DNA of 26,339 bases from Candidatus Omnitrophota bacterium (GTDB lineage: Bacteria; Omnitrophota; Gorgyraeia; JABMRG01; JAFGKX01): positions 1 to 26,339 of the forward strand of contig JAFGKX010000138.1 of assembly GCA_016928375.1 (NCBI GenBank), in the 5' to 3' direction. The notes below the pieces were generated by a model. That model ran no database searches. It had not been told where the DNA came from and worked only from the letters and a program-made list of their open reading frames with translations. The translations under genes and the position numbers were made by a program. Below, piece by piece: positions 7,193 to 15,646 of the stretch; position 1 is the first letter of the stretch; each line of letters begins with the position of its first letter.

Positions 7193-7251
7193 ATTTCCGC
7201 CGAAGGCGGATTCGCCTGCGGCGGAAAAAATTTAGCCTCCGGCGGAAATTT
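7191..7251. repeat. Compound palindromic repeat upstream of the diguanylate cyclase operon
   Basis: aaatttccgccg (7191-7202) and cggcggaaattt (7240-7251) are a perfect 12-bp inverted repeat, extended inward by four more pairs after one mismatch. A competing inner hairpin pairs 7198-7209 with 7214-7225 (one mismatch), and tccgcc/ggcgga at 7197-7202 and 7206-7211 is a third option. The left arm overlaps the last two bases of the ABC gene's TAA stop. T-rich sequence follows (to 7261), so a terminator is possible. Confidence 0.6.
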
Positions 7252-7261
7252 TTAACTTTTT

Positions 7262-8650
7262 ATGTATCCTCAAAACTATAAGATTATACGTATTGCCGCA
7301 GCGATAATACTTTTTGTAATCGCCATTTTTATTTTAAAAATCGCCGTGCCTTATGCATTTATACTGATGACGCTCTCGCTGCTTATGATATGGCAGGGCG
7401 GTGGGCCTTTTGCGGGACTGGTGCTTTTTTTCATCAGCATTCCGTTGATTATTTTTGCATCCTATATTACAAAAAGCCATATATATAATTTCCAAATACT
7501 GATAATGCTTGCTGCAGCCGTGCCTTCCCATTTATTTTATAAAAAAGCAACAGCAGGGCTGCTTGATAAAAACAAAGAATCGGAAAATATTCAGGAACAG
7601 CACAATATTATAAGCAGTCAGACGGCTAAAGACAGAGAACTTACGCAGGCTTTGCTTAAGAAACTGGACAGGTATAATAAGCTCAAAGGCCTGGGCGAGG
7701 TCTTTAACACAAAGCTCTCGCTTAAAGATATATATAATATAATAACAGAAAAATCCTTTGAAATAATAGGCAAGGCAGATGAGGCGAAACTATTTATTGT
7801 ATCCGGCGATCGGCAGAATCTTGAGGTTTGTTCAACGAAAAATGGAAAAGAAGGCAATAGCCACGCATCTGATTCTTTTAACAAATGGGTGCTTAACAAA
7901 GCTCAGCCCCTGCTTATATCGGACGCAACCAGGGATTTTCGCTTTGATTACGAAGACACGCAGCCGCAACCCGGGTATCTTTCGATAATAATAGTGCCGA
8001 TGATGATACAGCAGCGAATAATAGGGCTTTTGCGTTTAGGCAGCAGGAAAAGAGCCGGATTCTGCGAAGAAGATTTAAGGCTTCTGGATTTTATATCCGA
8101 CCTGGCAAGCGCTGCAATAAATAATGCCCGGTTGTATATGCAGACCGAGGAGCTGGCTATAACCGACGGGCTTACGGGGCTGTATGTGCACCGTTATTTC
8201 AAGGAAAGATTATCCGAGGAATTTAACAGGTGCAGGAAAAACAGCCATATGCCGCTCTCTATCATTATGCTCGATATAGACCATTTTAAGGATTATAACG
8301 ATAAATACGGGCACGCTGCCGGAGATAAAGTGCTTAAAGGCATAAGCGAGGCATTGCGTAAGCATACTATGCCAAATAATATACTTGCCCGTTACGGAGG
8401 CGAGGAATTCGTCGTATTGTTTCCGGGTGAGCCCAAAGAAAATATAATACCGGTTGCCGAAGCAATCAGAAAAAAAATCCAATCAATGATGTTTGTGCTA
8501 AGGCGGCAGGAAACGAAAGTAACGGTTTCTGTCGGAGTAGCGGGTTTTCCGCAGGATGCCGCGTCTTCCGAAGAAGAACTGCTTAAAAGAGTGGATTTTC
8601 TGTTGTATAAAGCCAAAAAAGAAGGCCGTAATAAAATATGCGTCAGCTGA
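7262..8650 (+). CDS. Membrane GAF-GGDEF diguanylate cyclase, I-site lost
   Basis: Makes the second messenger c-di-GMP from two GTP. Layout of the 462 residues: hydrophobic N-terminus with about four membrane segments (roughly 8-28, 30-46, 50-68, 76-92), a coiled-coil-like stretch (about 105-140), a GAF sensor domain (about 143-290), then a GGDEF domain (about 296-462). The catalytic motif is GGEEF at 379-383, with the LDIDHFKDYNDKYGH metal/GTP-binding segment intact. The position where RxxD would give product inhibition reads MPNN, so feedback by c-di-GMP is probably absent. No Shine-Dalgarno lies upstream of the ATG. Its 3' end overlaps the next cyclase gene by 13 bases. The GAF ligand is unknown. 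Confidence 0.92.
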   Translation: MYPQNYKIIRIAAAIILFVIAIFILKIAVPYAFILMTLSLLMIWQGGGPFAGLVLFFISIPLIIFASYITKSHIYNFQILIMLAAAVPSHLFYKKATAGLLDKNKESENIQEQHNIISSQTAKDRELTQALLKKLDRYNKLKGLGEVFNTKLSLKDIYNIITEKSFEIIGKADEAKLFIVSGDRQNLEVCSTKNGKEGNSHASDSFNKWVLNKAQPLLISDATRDFRFDYEDTQPQPGYLSIIIVPMMIQQRIIGLLRLGSRKRAGFCEEDLRLLDFISDLASAAINNARLYMQTEELAITDGLTGLYVHRYFKERLSEEFNRCRKNSHMPLSIIMLDIDHFKDYNDKYGHAAGDKVLKGISEALRKHTMPNNILARYGGEEFVVLFPGEPKENIIPVAEAIRKKIQSMMFVLRRQETKVTVSVGVAGFPQDAASSEEELLKRVDFLLYKAKKEGRNKICVS

Positions 8651-9990
8651 TATCGATAGTTTCAATTGTTTTTATTTATACCGTTTCACTGCTTGCGGCA
8701 AACTATACGAAAAATTATTATTTTATTTTTAACCTATGCGTTATACCCCTTATAGTAAGCGGGTATTTTTTCAGCGAATTCAACAGTTTGCTTCTTGTTT
8801 CATTCTGCTGCATTTTAAATTTATCTTTTATATTCATAGAAAACGCCTCGTATGGGGCTTTTCAGAATATATTTTTACTGCTGACCTGCGTTTCGCTGTC
8901 AACTGTGATGAAAAAGGATTTTAACGGCATTAAAATACGCAAAGAAGATGAGCTCAAAACAATAGATGCCACTCTTGCATCTTTGAGGCAGGAGGCTGTA
9001 AGGGTAAAGAATTCCAGGACTATACTGGAGCATAAATCTGCTGAGATAGGTAAACTTTACCACAGCGCAAAAAAAATGGCGTCATGTTCCGGGCTCGAAG
9101 ACCTGCTGAATACTATGCGCGATATTATAGCCGATTCGCTTAAATTCAAAAAATGTGAGCTTATAACCGTTTATTATGCGCAGGACAGCGTTAAAATAGA
9201 TAAGATATATCAGATAACGAAGGAAAAAATAACGCAAGTAAACATGGTGGATTACGAAGAGGGGCTGCTTAAACTAATGCTGCGCAGAAAACAGCACCTT
9301 GTGATAGATGGCAAACAAGGCAGCGCCAACACTGAAGATTTTGCGTTTCCGGAATATCTAAATACCTTTGCGGCGTTTCCTATAATGTCGGGTGAAAAAA
9401 CAAACGCAATCCTGGCCATAGAGGAATTTGACACAGAACAAAAAGATTTATTCGCTGTTATAGCAAACCAATTTTCCATGGCCTTAGAACGCGCGAGGTT
9501 GTATGAGCTGGTGCAGGAGCTTGCCATTACTGACGGGTTAACCGGTGTATTTGTAAGAAGGCACATGCTTCAACGCCTGGACGAAGAGCTTGTAAGAGCG
9601 GCCCATTTTAATACGCGAGTATCTCTGCTTATGATAGATATAGATGATTTCAAAAAATACAACGATAAACACGGGCATTTAAAAGGGGATGTCTTGCTGA
9701 AAGAAGCAGCTGCTATACTTAAAAATGGCATAAGAGAAATAGATATAATAGGCAGATACGGAGGAGAAGAATTCTGCCTGGTGTTTCCCGATACTGATTC
9801 TAAAGGCGCGGAATTTGTCGCAAACAGGTTAAGGGAAAGCGTAAAGAGTATAGATGCAACAATTAGTGTTGGAATATCGGCATATCCGCACGATGCGGGC
9901 AACGTATCTCAGCTCATAGAGAGAGCGGATAAGATGCTTTATAAGGCAAAGCAATCCGGTAAAGACAAGGTATGTATATATGAAAAATAA
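8638..9990 (+). CDS. Membrane GAF-GGDEF diguanylate cyclase with intact I-site
   Basis: Paralog of the preceding gene with the same plan in 450 residues: about three to four N-terminal membrane segments (within residues 3-90), a coiled-coil-like linker (100-135), a GAF-like domain (about 140-290) and a GGDEF domain. The catalytic GGEEF is at 375-379, with the MIDIDDFKKYNDKHGH segment. Unlike its neighbour it keeps the inhibitory site RxxD (R366-E-I-D369) at the canonical distance from GGEEF. The two proteins share the GAF-to-GGDEF junction ELAITDGLTG, which points to tandem duplication. It overlaps the upstream gene by 13 bases and the downstream ROK gene by 11, so the three genes are almost certainly translated from one mRNA. 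Confidence 0.92.
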   Translation: MRQLISIVSIVFIYTVSLLAANYTKNYYFIFNLCVIPLIVSGYFFSEFNSLLLVSFCCILNLSFIFIENASYGAFQNIFLLLTCVSLSTVMKKDFNGIKIRKEDELKTIDATLASLRQEAVRVKNSRTILEHKSAEIGKLYHSAKKMASCSGLEDLLNTMRDIIADSLKFKKCELITVYYAQDSVKIDKIYQITKEKITQVNMVDYEEGLLKLMLRRKQHLVIDGKQGSANTEDFAFPEYLNTFAAFPIMSGEKTNAILAIEEFDTEQKDLFAVIANQFSMALERARLYELVQELAITDGLTGVFVRRHMLQRLDEELVRAAHFNTRVSLLMIDIDDFKKYNDKHGHLKGDVLLKEAAAILKNGIREIDIIGRYGGEEFCLVFPDTDSKGAEFVANRLRESVKSIDATISVGISAYPHDAGNVSQLIERADKMLYKAKQSGKDKVCIYEK

Positions 9991-10939
9991 AAAATATATT
10001 ATAGGCGCTGACATAGGAGCAACTTTCGTTAAAATAGGAGCGGTGGATAAATCAGGAAAAGTTATACGCAGAAGCAGTTTTTCTACCGGTGATTTTCCTT
10101 CGAAAAAGGAATTTATCAAGGCCCTATCGGATTGTATTAGCATTATTATAAAAAGCCTTGGCGTTCCAAAGAGCCGGATAACCGGGTTGGGTATCGGCGT
10201 GCCTGGCACTGTAGATTATAAAAACGGCATTGTTCATGGCCTTACCAACATAAAAGGATGGAAAGAAGTGCCGCTTAGAAAAATACTGCAGGGAATTTTT
10301 AAATTTCCGGTATGTATAGATAACGACGCAAATGCCTTCGCCAAAGGCGAGCTTACCTGGGGCAGCGCGCGTAACACCCGCAATGCAATATGCGTTACGC
10401 TTGGCTCTGGTGTCGGCGGCGGAATTATAATAAATGGTGAACTATACCGCGGAAGCAATTATGCCGCCGGCGAAATAGGGCATATGTGCATAGATTTAAA
10501 AGGGCAAAAATGCGCCTGCGGAAATACTGGCTGCCTTGAAACATTCGTGGGTAATGCTTATATTGTTAAGCGCGCAGTAAATCTTATAAAAAAAGGCGCA
10601 AAAACATCGTTAAAAAGCGCAGCCGCAGGCGATTTGTCGCGCATAACGCCGCAGATGATTACTGAAGCGGCCGTAAAAAACGATAAATTTTCCGTAAAAA
10701 TATGGGAAGAAACAGGCGTTTATTTAGCAATAGGGTTATCGGGCGCTGTCAATATGATTAACCCGGAAAAAATAATCATAGCCGGAGGCATTTCAAAAGC
10801 AGGGAAATTTATTTTCGCGCCTTTAAAAAAAGAACTTAAAAAACGCGCCATGAAGACTCATCTAAAAGTGCTTAAGGTAATGCGGGCCGAGCTTGCGGAT
10901 GATGCCGGAATTATCGGAGCTGCATCTTTAATTATATAA
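9980..10939 (+). CDS. ROK-family sugar kinase (glucokinase-like)
   Basis: Predicted ATP-dependent hexose kinase, probably phosphorylating glucose or an N-acetylated hexose at O6. The 319 residues carry the phosphate-1 motif GADIGATFVKIG (9-20), GIGVPGTVD (71-79), the catalytic loop DNDANA with D116, a GSGVGGG phosphate loop (142-148), EIGH with E165 and H168, and the ROK zinc motif CxCGxxGCLE (C178, C180, C185, E187). There is no DNA-binding N-terminus, so it is a kinase rather than a NagC/Xyl repressor. AAGG at 9967-9970 is well spaced from the ATG. Sitting between diguanylate cyclases and lptD, it may supply sugar phosphate for the envelope sugars made downstream. The substrate is not decidable from the sequence. 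Confidence 0.92.
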   Translation: MKNKKYIIGADIGATFVKIGAVDKSGKVIRRSSFSTGDFPSKKEFIKALSDCISIIIKSLGVPKSRITGLGIGVPGTVDYKNGIVHGLTNIKGWKEVPLRKILQGIFKFPVCIDNDANAFAKGELTWGSARNTRNAICVTLGSGVGGGIIINGELYRGSNYAAGEIGHMCIDLKGQKCACGNTGCLETFVGNAYIVKRAVNLIKKGAKTSLKSAAAGDLSRITPQMITEAAVKNDKFSVKIWEETGVYLAIGLSGAVNMINPEKIIIAGGISKAGKFIFAPLKKELKKRAMKTHLKVLKVMRAELADDAGIIGAASLII

Positions 10940-10943
10940 ATAT

Positions 10944-13139
10944 ATGCTGTATAATAAAAAATATTTAATAATATCGTTTCTTGTGTGTTCGCTGATTTGC
11001 CTTGTGCATTCCGGTATTTTATTTGCGGAAGAGCTTGAAGGGCCAATCGAATGCAACGGTGACGAAATAGAATACCTGGAAGACGAAAAAAAGGTTATAG
11101 GAAAAGGCCATGTAATTATTACCTATAAAGACACAGTCCTCACATGTGATAAAGTTACGGTCTCAACGGTGACTAGAGAGGCGCAGGCAGAGGGAAACGT
11201 AAAGATAGTCCAGGGTAGTAATTATTTTACCGGAGAATCAATGACATATAACCTGGAAAAAGAGTATGGCACGGTAATGAATTTCAGGGGTTATACAGAT
11301 CCATGGTATGCCAAAGGCAATGAGGCAAAACGCACCGGCCCGGATGAATTTATAGTCAGCCGGGGTTATGTTACCACCTGCGACCGCGAAAATCCGCATT
11401 ATAGAATTGCAGCGAGAAAAGTTTTGATATATCCGAATAAAAAAGTAGTCATAAAGGATGCGACTTTCCGGGTGGGGAATGTCCCTCTTTTATGGCTGCC
11501 TATTTATGTGCATCCATTGGACGATGACCGCCCGCGCGTTACGGTTATACCCGGAAAAAGCAGCGAGTGGGGAGCGTATCTTTTAACGTCATGGCGCTAT
11601 AATTTAGATGACAGCAATAAAGGATATGTTCACCTGGATTACAGGGAGAAAAAAGATTTCGCAGGAGGCGTAGATTATCTTTATAATACAAAGACGCTAG
11701 GAAGCGGCATTGTAAAAACTTACTATACCAAGGAAAGGTCCTTAAAACGCAAACATATATATACTCCTTCAGATGAAGGCGAGCCGACTACAGAGCAGGA
11801 AAAATATCTTGCTCAATGGCGGCATAAATGGGACGCATCCAAGGATACCACGGTAACCGCCGAGTTATATAAATACAAAGATAAGAATTTTCGAAAAGAT
11901 TATTTTTTCAATGAATATGAAAAAGACAATGATCCGAAATCCTATTTATTGATTACAAAAACTCAGCCCATTTATAATTTAAGCGTACTTACCGAAAAAA
12001 GAGCTAACAGGTTCGAGGAGAGGGTTGAGAGACTGCCGGAGATAAGGCTTGAGATTAATAACACCAGAATAGGCGAAAGCAGGTTTTATTATGAAGGAGA
12101 ATACAGCGGCGTTAACCTGAATAAAAAATACCCAAGCAGCACCGATGATAATCCGGTCGCGGATATTGCCAATCACCACACAAACAGGTATGATACGTAT
12201 AATAAATTATCTTATGCGGGCAAACTTGGTTTTTTGAATGTTACGCCGTATACCGGATTAAGAGAAACATATTATCAGAGGGGCTTAAACGGAGAAGACT
12301 ACGGCAGTAATTCTCATGTAAGGGGCGTATTTTATACCGGGGTGGATATAAGCACTAAGTTTTTTAAGGTGTTCAATACTCAATGTTCGCCGCTTGGCAT
12401 GGAAATAAATAACTTAAGGCACATTATTACCCCGAGCATAAATTACAGTTATATACCACCGCCTACCACTAACAGCAGCAGCTTTTTTCAGTTTGATGAA
12501 ATAGATTCCATAGCCCGCAACAATACGGTAGGGCTGACGCTGGAAAATAAATTGCAGACTAAGCGCGGAAAACAGCAGACAGCGATTGACCTGGCGCGCC
12601 TGGGTATCAGCACAACGTATGGTTTTAAACACAATCCCGGGTCGAAGTTTCTGGATTACACAGGCGTACTTGAATTAAAACCTTATAGTTGGCTGACATT
12701 TACCTCCAACACGACCATAGACCCGCATAAACGCTACAATCATGAATGGCTTAAATATATTGGCACGGATGTTGTAGCCAGCGTAAAAGATTTCAGGCTT
12801 GGCCTTTCGCATAGTTATGTTCCGGAGCAAAATAATATAGTCGGCCAGGTAGAATGGCGTATAAACCCGCAATGGAAGATAAGGGCGTACGAAAGTTTCG
12901 ATATAAAAAGCCAGACCGGCAGCAGTAAAAAAATGCACAACCTGAAAGAACAAAGGTATGTAATAACAAAAGACCTGCACTGCTGGGAGGCTGAATTAAA
13001 TTATAATGTTTACAGAGAAAGAGGAGAAGAGATTTTATTGGTATTCAGAATAAAGGCATTCCCGGAAATTCCGTTTGAATACGGCAAAAATTATCATGAA
13101 CCGAAGAGGGGCTCTCAGGGTTCTCAAACGGTGAATTAA
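10944..13139 (+). CDS. lptD: LPS-assembly outer-membrane protein LptD (OstA/Imp)
   Basis: Outer-membrane barrel that inserts lipopolysaccharide into the outer leaflet at the end of the Lpt bridge. The 731 residues begin with a signal peptide (hydrophobic 7-27, probable cleavage after FA at 28). An OstA/LptA-like beta-jellyroll follows (about 31-130: IECNGDEIEYLEDEKKVIGKG and similar repeats), then the LptD-specific GYVTTCDRENPHYRI and VGNVPLLWLPIYVHP segments (about 141-191). The rest is barrel-forming sequence with alternating aromatics, ending in a KDLHCWEAELNYN-type strand. It is close to the E. coli length (about 780). Cysteines at 37, 68, 146 and in the C-terminal barrel could form disulfides. 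It starts 4 bases after the ROK stop without a Shine-Dalgarno. No LptE is seen. Confidence 0.9.
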   Translation: MLYNKKYLIISFLVCSLICLVHSGILFAEELEGPIECNGDEIEYLEDEKKVIGKGHVIITYKDTVLTCDKVTVSTVTREAQAEGNVKIVQGSNYFTGESMTYNLEKEYGTVMNFRGYTDPWYAKGNEAKRTGPDEFIVSRGYVTTCDRENPHYRIAARKVLIYPNKKVVIKDATFRVGNVPLLWLPIYVHPLDDDRPRVTVIPGKSSEWGAYLLTSWRYNLDDSNKGYVHLDYREKKDFAGGVDYLYNTKTLGSGIVKTYYTKERSLKRKHIYTPSDEGEPTTEQEKYLAQWRHKWDASKDTTVTAELYKYKDKNFRKDYFFNEYEKDNDPKSYLLITKTQPIYNLSVLTEKRANRFEERVERLPEIRLEINNTRIGESRFYYEGEYSGVNLNKKYPSSTDDNPVADIANHHTNRYDTYNKLSYAGKLGFLNVTPYTGLRETYYQRGLNGEDYGSNSHVRGVFYTGVDISTKFFKVFNTQCSPLGMEINNLRHIITPSINYSYIPPPTTNSSSFFQFDEIDSIARNNTVGLTLENKLQTKRGKQQTAIDLARLGISTTYGFKHNPGSKFLDYTGVLELKPYSWLTFTSNTTIDPHKRYNHEWLKYIGTDVVASVKDFRLGLSHSYVPEQNNIVGQVEWRINPQWKIRAYESFDIKSQTGSSKKMHNLKEQRYVITKDLHCWEAELNYNVYRERGEEILLVFRIKAFPEIPFEYGKNYHEPKRGSQGSQTVN

Positions 13140-13162
13140 GCTATCCTGAAAGGAAAAATATA

Positions 13163-14458
13163 ATGGAAAAAATCGCGGTCATAGGCACAGGTTATGTGGG
13201 CCTGGTTACCGGAGTCTGTTTTGCTCAGATGGGCAACAAGGTAATCTGCGTCGATAACAACAAAGAAAAGATAGAAATTCTTAAAAGCGGAAAGATCCCG
13301 ATATACGAGCCGGGCCTGCTTGAAATGGCAAAAAAGAATGCAAAGGCGGGCAGGTTATTTTTTTCAACCGAGATAAAAGACGCCGTTGAATTTGCGAAAG
13401 TCATATTTATTGCCGTTGGCACTCCCCCTAAGGAAAATGGCGAGGCGGATTTATCGGCAGTGGAATATGTGTCAAAAGAAATAGCCCGGCACATGAAGTC
13501 ATATAAGCTGATAGTTGAAAAATCCACGGTTCCTGTTGAAACCGGCAGGTGGGTGGAATATACAATGAATACATTCAACAGGCGCAGAATAAAATTTGAT
13601 ATAGCGTCAAACCCGGAATTTTTAAGGGAGGGTTCTGCTATAAAGGATTTTATGCATCCTGACAGAGTGGTTATCGGCGTTAAAAGTAAAAAGGCGGAGC
13701 AGCTGCTGAAAAAGCTGTATAAACCTTTAAAGGCGAGGATAGTCGTAACCGACACAAAAAGCGCCGAAATTATAAAACACGCCTCAAATTCATTTTTGTC
13801 CATGAAGATATCTTTTATCAACACAATCTCGCGTATATGCGATGCCTGCGGCGCGGATGTGAAAAAAGTAGCAGAAGGAATGGGGCTTGATAAAAGGATA
13901 GGCCCTGCTTTTTTAAATGCCGGTATTGGTTACGGGGGTTTTTGCTTTCCGAAGGATTTATCGGCCTTTATACACATGGCAAAAACATTTAATTACAAGG
14001 CCGAGATATTGAATGCAATAGAGAAAGTAAACCATGAACAGCGGATATTCTTTGTCAAAAAAATCAAATCCGCCCTGTGGAATTTAAATAACAAAACCGT
14101 CGGAGTGCTGGGGCTGTCATTTAAGCCCAATACCGATGATATAAGGCTGGCTCCGTCTATCGATATAATAAAAATGCTGCAGATGGAAGGGGTTCGCGTC
14201 AAGGCGTATGACCCTAAAGCAGCGGAGAACGCGAAAAAGGTTTTACGAAATGTCGAATTTTGTAAAGACGCCTATTCTACGGCAAGAGGAAGCGATTGCC
14301 TGGTTATTGTTACGGAATGGCCGGAATTCAAGAATCTTGATTTAAAACGCGTAAAAAAGCTGCTTATCAGGCCGGTTATAGTTGATGGAAGAAATATGTT
14401 CGAGCCGGCAGCGATGCGAAAACTCGGATTTGACTATGTATGCATAGGAAGGAAATAA
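13163..14458 (+). CDS. ugd: UDP-glucose 6-dehydrogenase
   Basis: NAD-dependent four-electron oxidation of UDP-glucose to UDP-glucuronate. The 431 residues show the N-terminal Rossmann motif GTGYVGLVTG (8-17), VGTPPKENGEADLS, the STVPVETG loop (121-128), SNPEFLREGSAI (149-160), the catalytic loop YGGFCFPKD with C261, and the C-terminal GLSFKPNTDDIRLAPS segment typical of UGDs. AAAGG at 13149-13153 fits the ATG. It starts 23 bases after lptD, so the nucleotide-sugar genes may be read through from the DGC-ROK-lptD unit. Its product is the substrate of the UDP-glucuronate decarboxylase at 23362, giving a complete UDP-glucose to UDP-xylose route here. UDP-GlcNAc-type specificity is less likely because the separate gene at 21084 fits that better. 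Confidence 0.94.
   Translation: MEKIAVIGTGYVGLVTGVCFAQMGNKVICVDNNKEKIEILKSGKIPIYEPGLLEMAKKNAKAGRLFFSTEIKDAVEFAKVIFIAVGTPPKENGEADLSAVEYVSKEIARHMKSYKLIVEKSTVPVETGRWVEYTMNTFNRRRIKFDIASNPEFLREGSAIKDFMHPDRVVIGVKSKKAEQLLKKLYKPLKARIVVTDTKSAEIIKHASNSFLSMKISFINTISRICDACGADVKKVAEGMGLDKRIGPAFLNAGIGYGGFCFPKDLSAFIHMAKTFNYKAEILNAIEKVNHEQRIFFVKKIKSALWNLNNKTVGVLGLSFKPNTDDIRLAPSIDIIKMLQMEGVRVKAYDPKAAENAKKVLRNVEFCKDAYSTARGSDCLVIVTEWPEFKNLDLKRVKKLLIRPVIVDGRNMFEPAAMRKLGFDYVCIGRK
14446..14453 (+). promoter_or_regulatory. Shine-Dalgarno deciding the start of the RmlC-like gene
   Basis: AGGAAGGA lies 7 bases before the ATG at 14461. It overlaps the end of ugd and excludes the in-frame ATG at 14440, which would extend the protein by seven residues inside ugd. 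Confidence 0.7.
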
Positions 14459-14460
14459 AC

Positions 14461-14910
14461 ATGATAAACGGCGTAAAAATAAAAAAACTTAAAATTATTC
14501 CGGATAGCAGGGGCAGGCTCATGGAAATATTGCGCTCTGATGATAAAATATTCAAGAAATTCGGCCAGGTGTATATGACTACCGCAAAGCCCGGTGTGGT
14601 AAAAGCGTGGCACTGGCATAAATTGCAGACAGATAATTTTACCTGCGTCTTTGGTAAAATGAGGCTTGTTCTTTATGATGCGAGAAAAAATTCACCTACA
14701 TATAATAAAATCAATGAATTCGAAGTAAGCACGGAAAAGCCGGCATTGATCCAGATACCTCCGCATATCTATCACGGGTTTAAATGTATAGGCACTAAAG
14801 AGGCAATAGTCATAAATACGGTTACAAGGCCCTATAACCGCAAACATCCCGATGAGTACCGCCTGGATGCGTTTGATAACGGCATAAATTACGATTGGAG
14901 TAAACCATGA
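14461..14910 (+). CDS. Short RmlC-like dTDP-sugar epimerase/isomerase (cupin)
   Basis: Member of the dTDP-4-dehydrorhamnose 3,5-epimerase superfamily. At 149 residues it is shorter than RmlC (about 180). RmlC-like landmarks are SRGRLMEI (16-23), the WHWH motif (50-53, with H51 matching the catalytic base His of the RGLH segment), DARKNSPTY (73-81), IPPHIYHGF (99-107) and a terminal DNGINYDW (139-146). By hand alignment the Tyr that acts as acid in RmlC corresponds to N119. So it could be the 3,5-epimerase of the dTDP-rhamnose path (with RmlA, B, D nearby), a 3-epimerase, or a ketoisomerase feeding the DegT aminotransferase. ATGA overlap with rmlA supports a dTDP-sugar role. The name rmlC is withheld for that reason. 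Confidence 0.8.
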   Translation: MINGVKIKKLKIIPDSRGRLMEILRSDDKIFKKFGQVYMTTAKPGVVKAWHWHKLQTDNFTCVFGKMRLVLYDARKNSPTYNKINEFEVSTEKPALIQIPPHIYHGFKCIGTKEAIVINTVTRPYNRKHPDEYRLDAFDNGINYDWSKP

Positions 14911-15641
14911 GCAGCAAAGTGAAAGGGGTAATACTTGCAGGAGGCCTGGGCACAAGGCTTTATCCGCTGACTTCCATTACAAACAAACACCTTCTGCCTA
15001 TATATAACAAGCCGATGATATATTATCCTATACAGGCATTGGTAAACGCAGGCATTGAAGATATACTGCTTGTAACAGGAGGTAATAATGCGGGCGATTT
15101 CCTGCGGCTTTTAGGCAGCGGAAAGGAATTTGGTTTAAAACATATAGAATATACCTATCAGAAAGGCGAAGGCGGAATAGCGGACGCTTTAAAGCTTGCT
15201 GAAGATTTTGCCGATGGTAATAAAATAGTGGTAATCCTGGGAGATAATATCATAGAAAAATCCATAAAAACGTTCGTAGATAAATTCGCCGGACAAAAAG
15301 AAGGCGCAAGGATACTGATTAAAAAAGTTCCGGATCCTGAGCGTTTCGGCGTAGTTGAACTAAAACAGGGCAGAATAATAAAAATAACGGAAAAACCAAA
15401 AAAACCAAAAACAGATTATATTGTAACAGGCATATATATGTATGATGCGAAGGTGTTTAAAATAATAAAAACATTAAAGCCATCCAAAAGGGGCGAGCTT
15501 GAGATTACGGATGTAAACAATGAATACATAAGGCTTAAGCAGATGCATTATGATGTGCTGCTGGGATTCTGGACCGATTCAGGCACTTTTGAATCTTTGC
15601 TAAGGGCAAATAACCTTGTGGCGAGAAAAACAAAGGATTAG
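14907..15641 (+). CDS. rmlA: Glucose-1-phosphate thymidylyltransferase (short form)
   Basis: Condenses glucose-1-phosphate with dTTP to give dTDP-glucose, the first step of the dTDP-rhamnose and dTDP-amino-sugar routes. The 244 residues start with the nucleotidyltransferase motif GVILAGGLGTRLYPLT (about 7-22), then NKHLLPIYNKPMIYYPI, the GEGGIADAL segment, LGDNI and a TEKPKKPKT loop followed by TGIYMYD. It ends near residue 240 with no extra C-terminal domain, matching the shorter COG1209 enzymes rather than the roughly 290-residue E. coli RmlA. A well-placed TTGGAG precedes the ATG, which overlaps the cupin stop (ATGA). dTDP over UDP specificity is inferred from the motif set and from rmlB and rmlD nearby. 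Confidence 0.93.
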   Translation: MSSKVKGVILAGGLGTRLYPLTSITNKHLLPIYNKPMIYYPIQALVNAGIEDILLVTGGNNAGDFLRLLGSGKEFGLKHIEYTYQKGEGGIADALKLAEDFADGNKIVVILGDNIIEKSIKTFVDKFAGQKEGARILIKKVPDPERFGVVELKQGRIIKITEKPKKPKTDYIVTGIYMYDAKVFKIIKTLKPSKRGELEITDVNNEYIRLKQMHYDVLLGFWTDSGTFESLLRANNLVARKTKD

Positions 15642-15646
15642 CTTGT

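Noticed and set aside
7191..7251. CRISPR-like array from repeated ccgcc/ggcgg words
   Set aside because: Words are 5-12 bases with no regular spacers and pair as inverted repeats; no cas gene is present.
8736..8924. 62-codon plus-strand frame inside the second cyclase gene
   Set aside because: Out-of-frame shadow of the membrane-segment region, with no ribosome-binding site.
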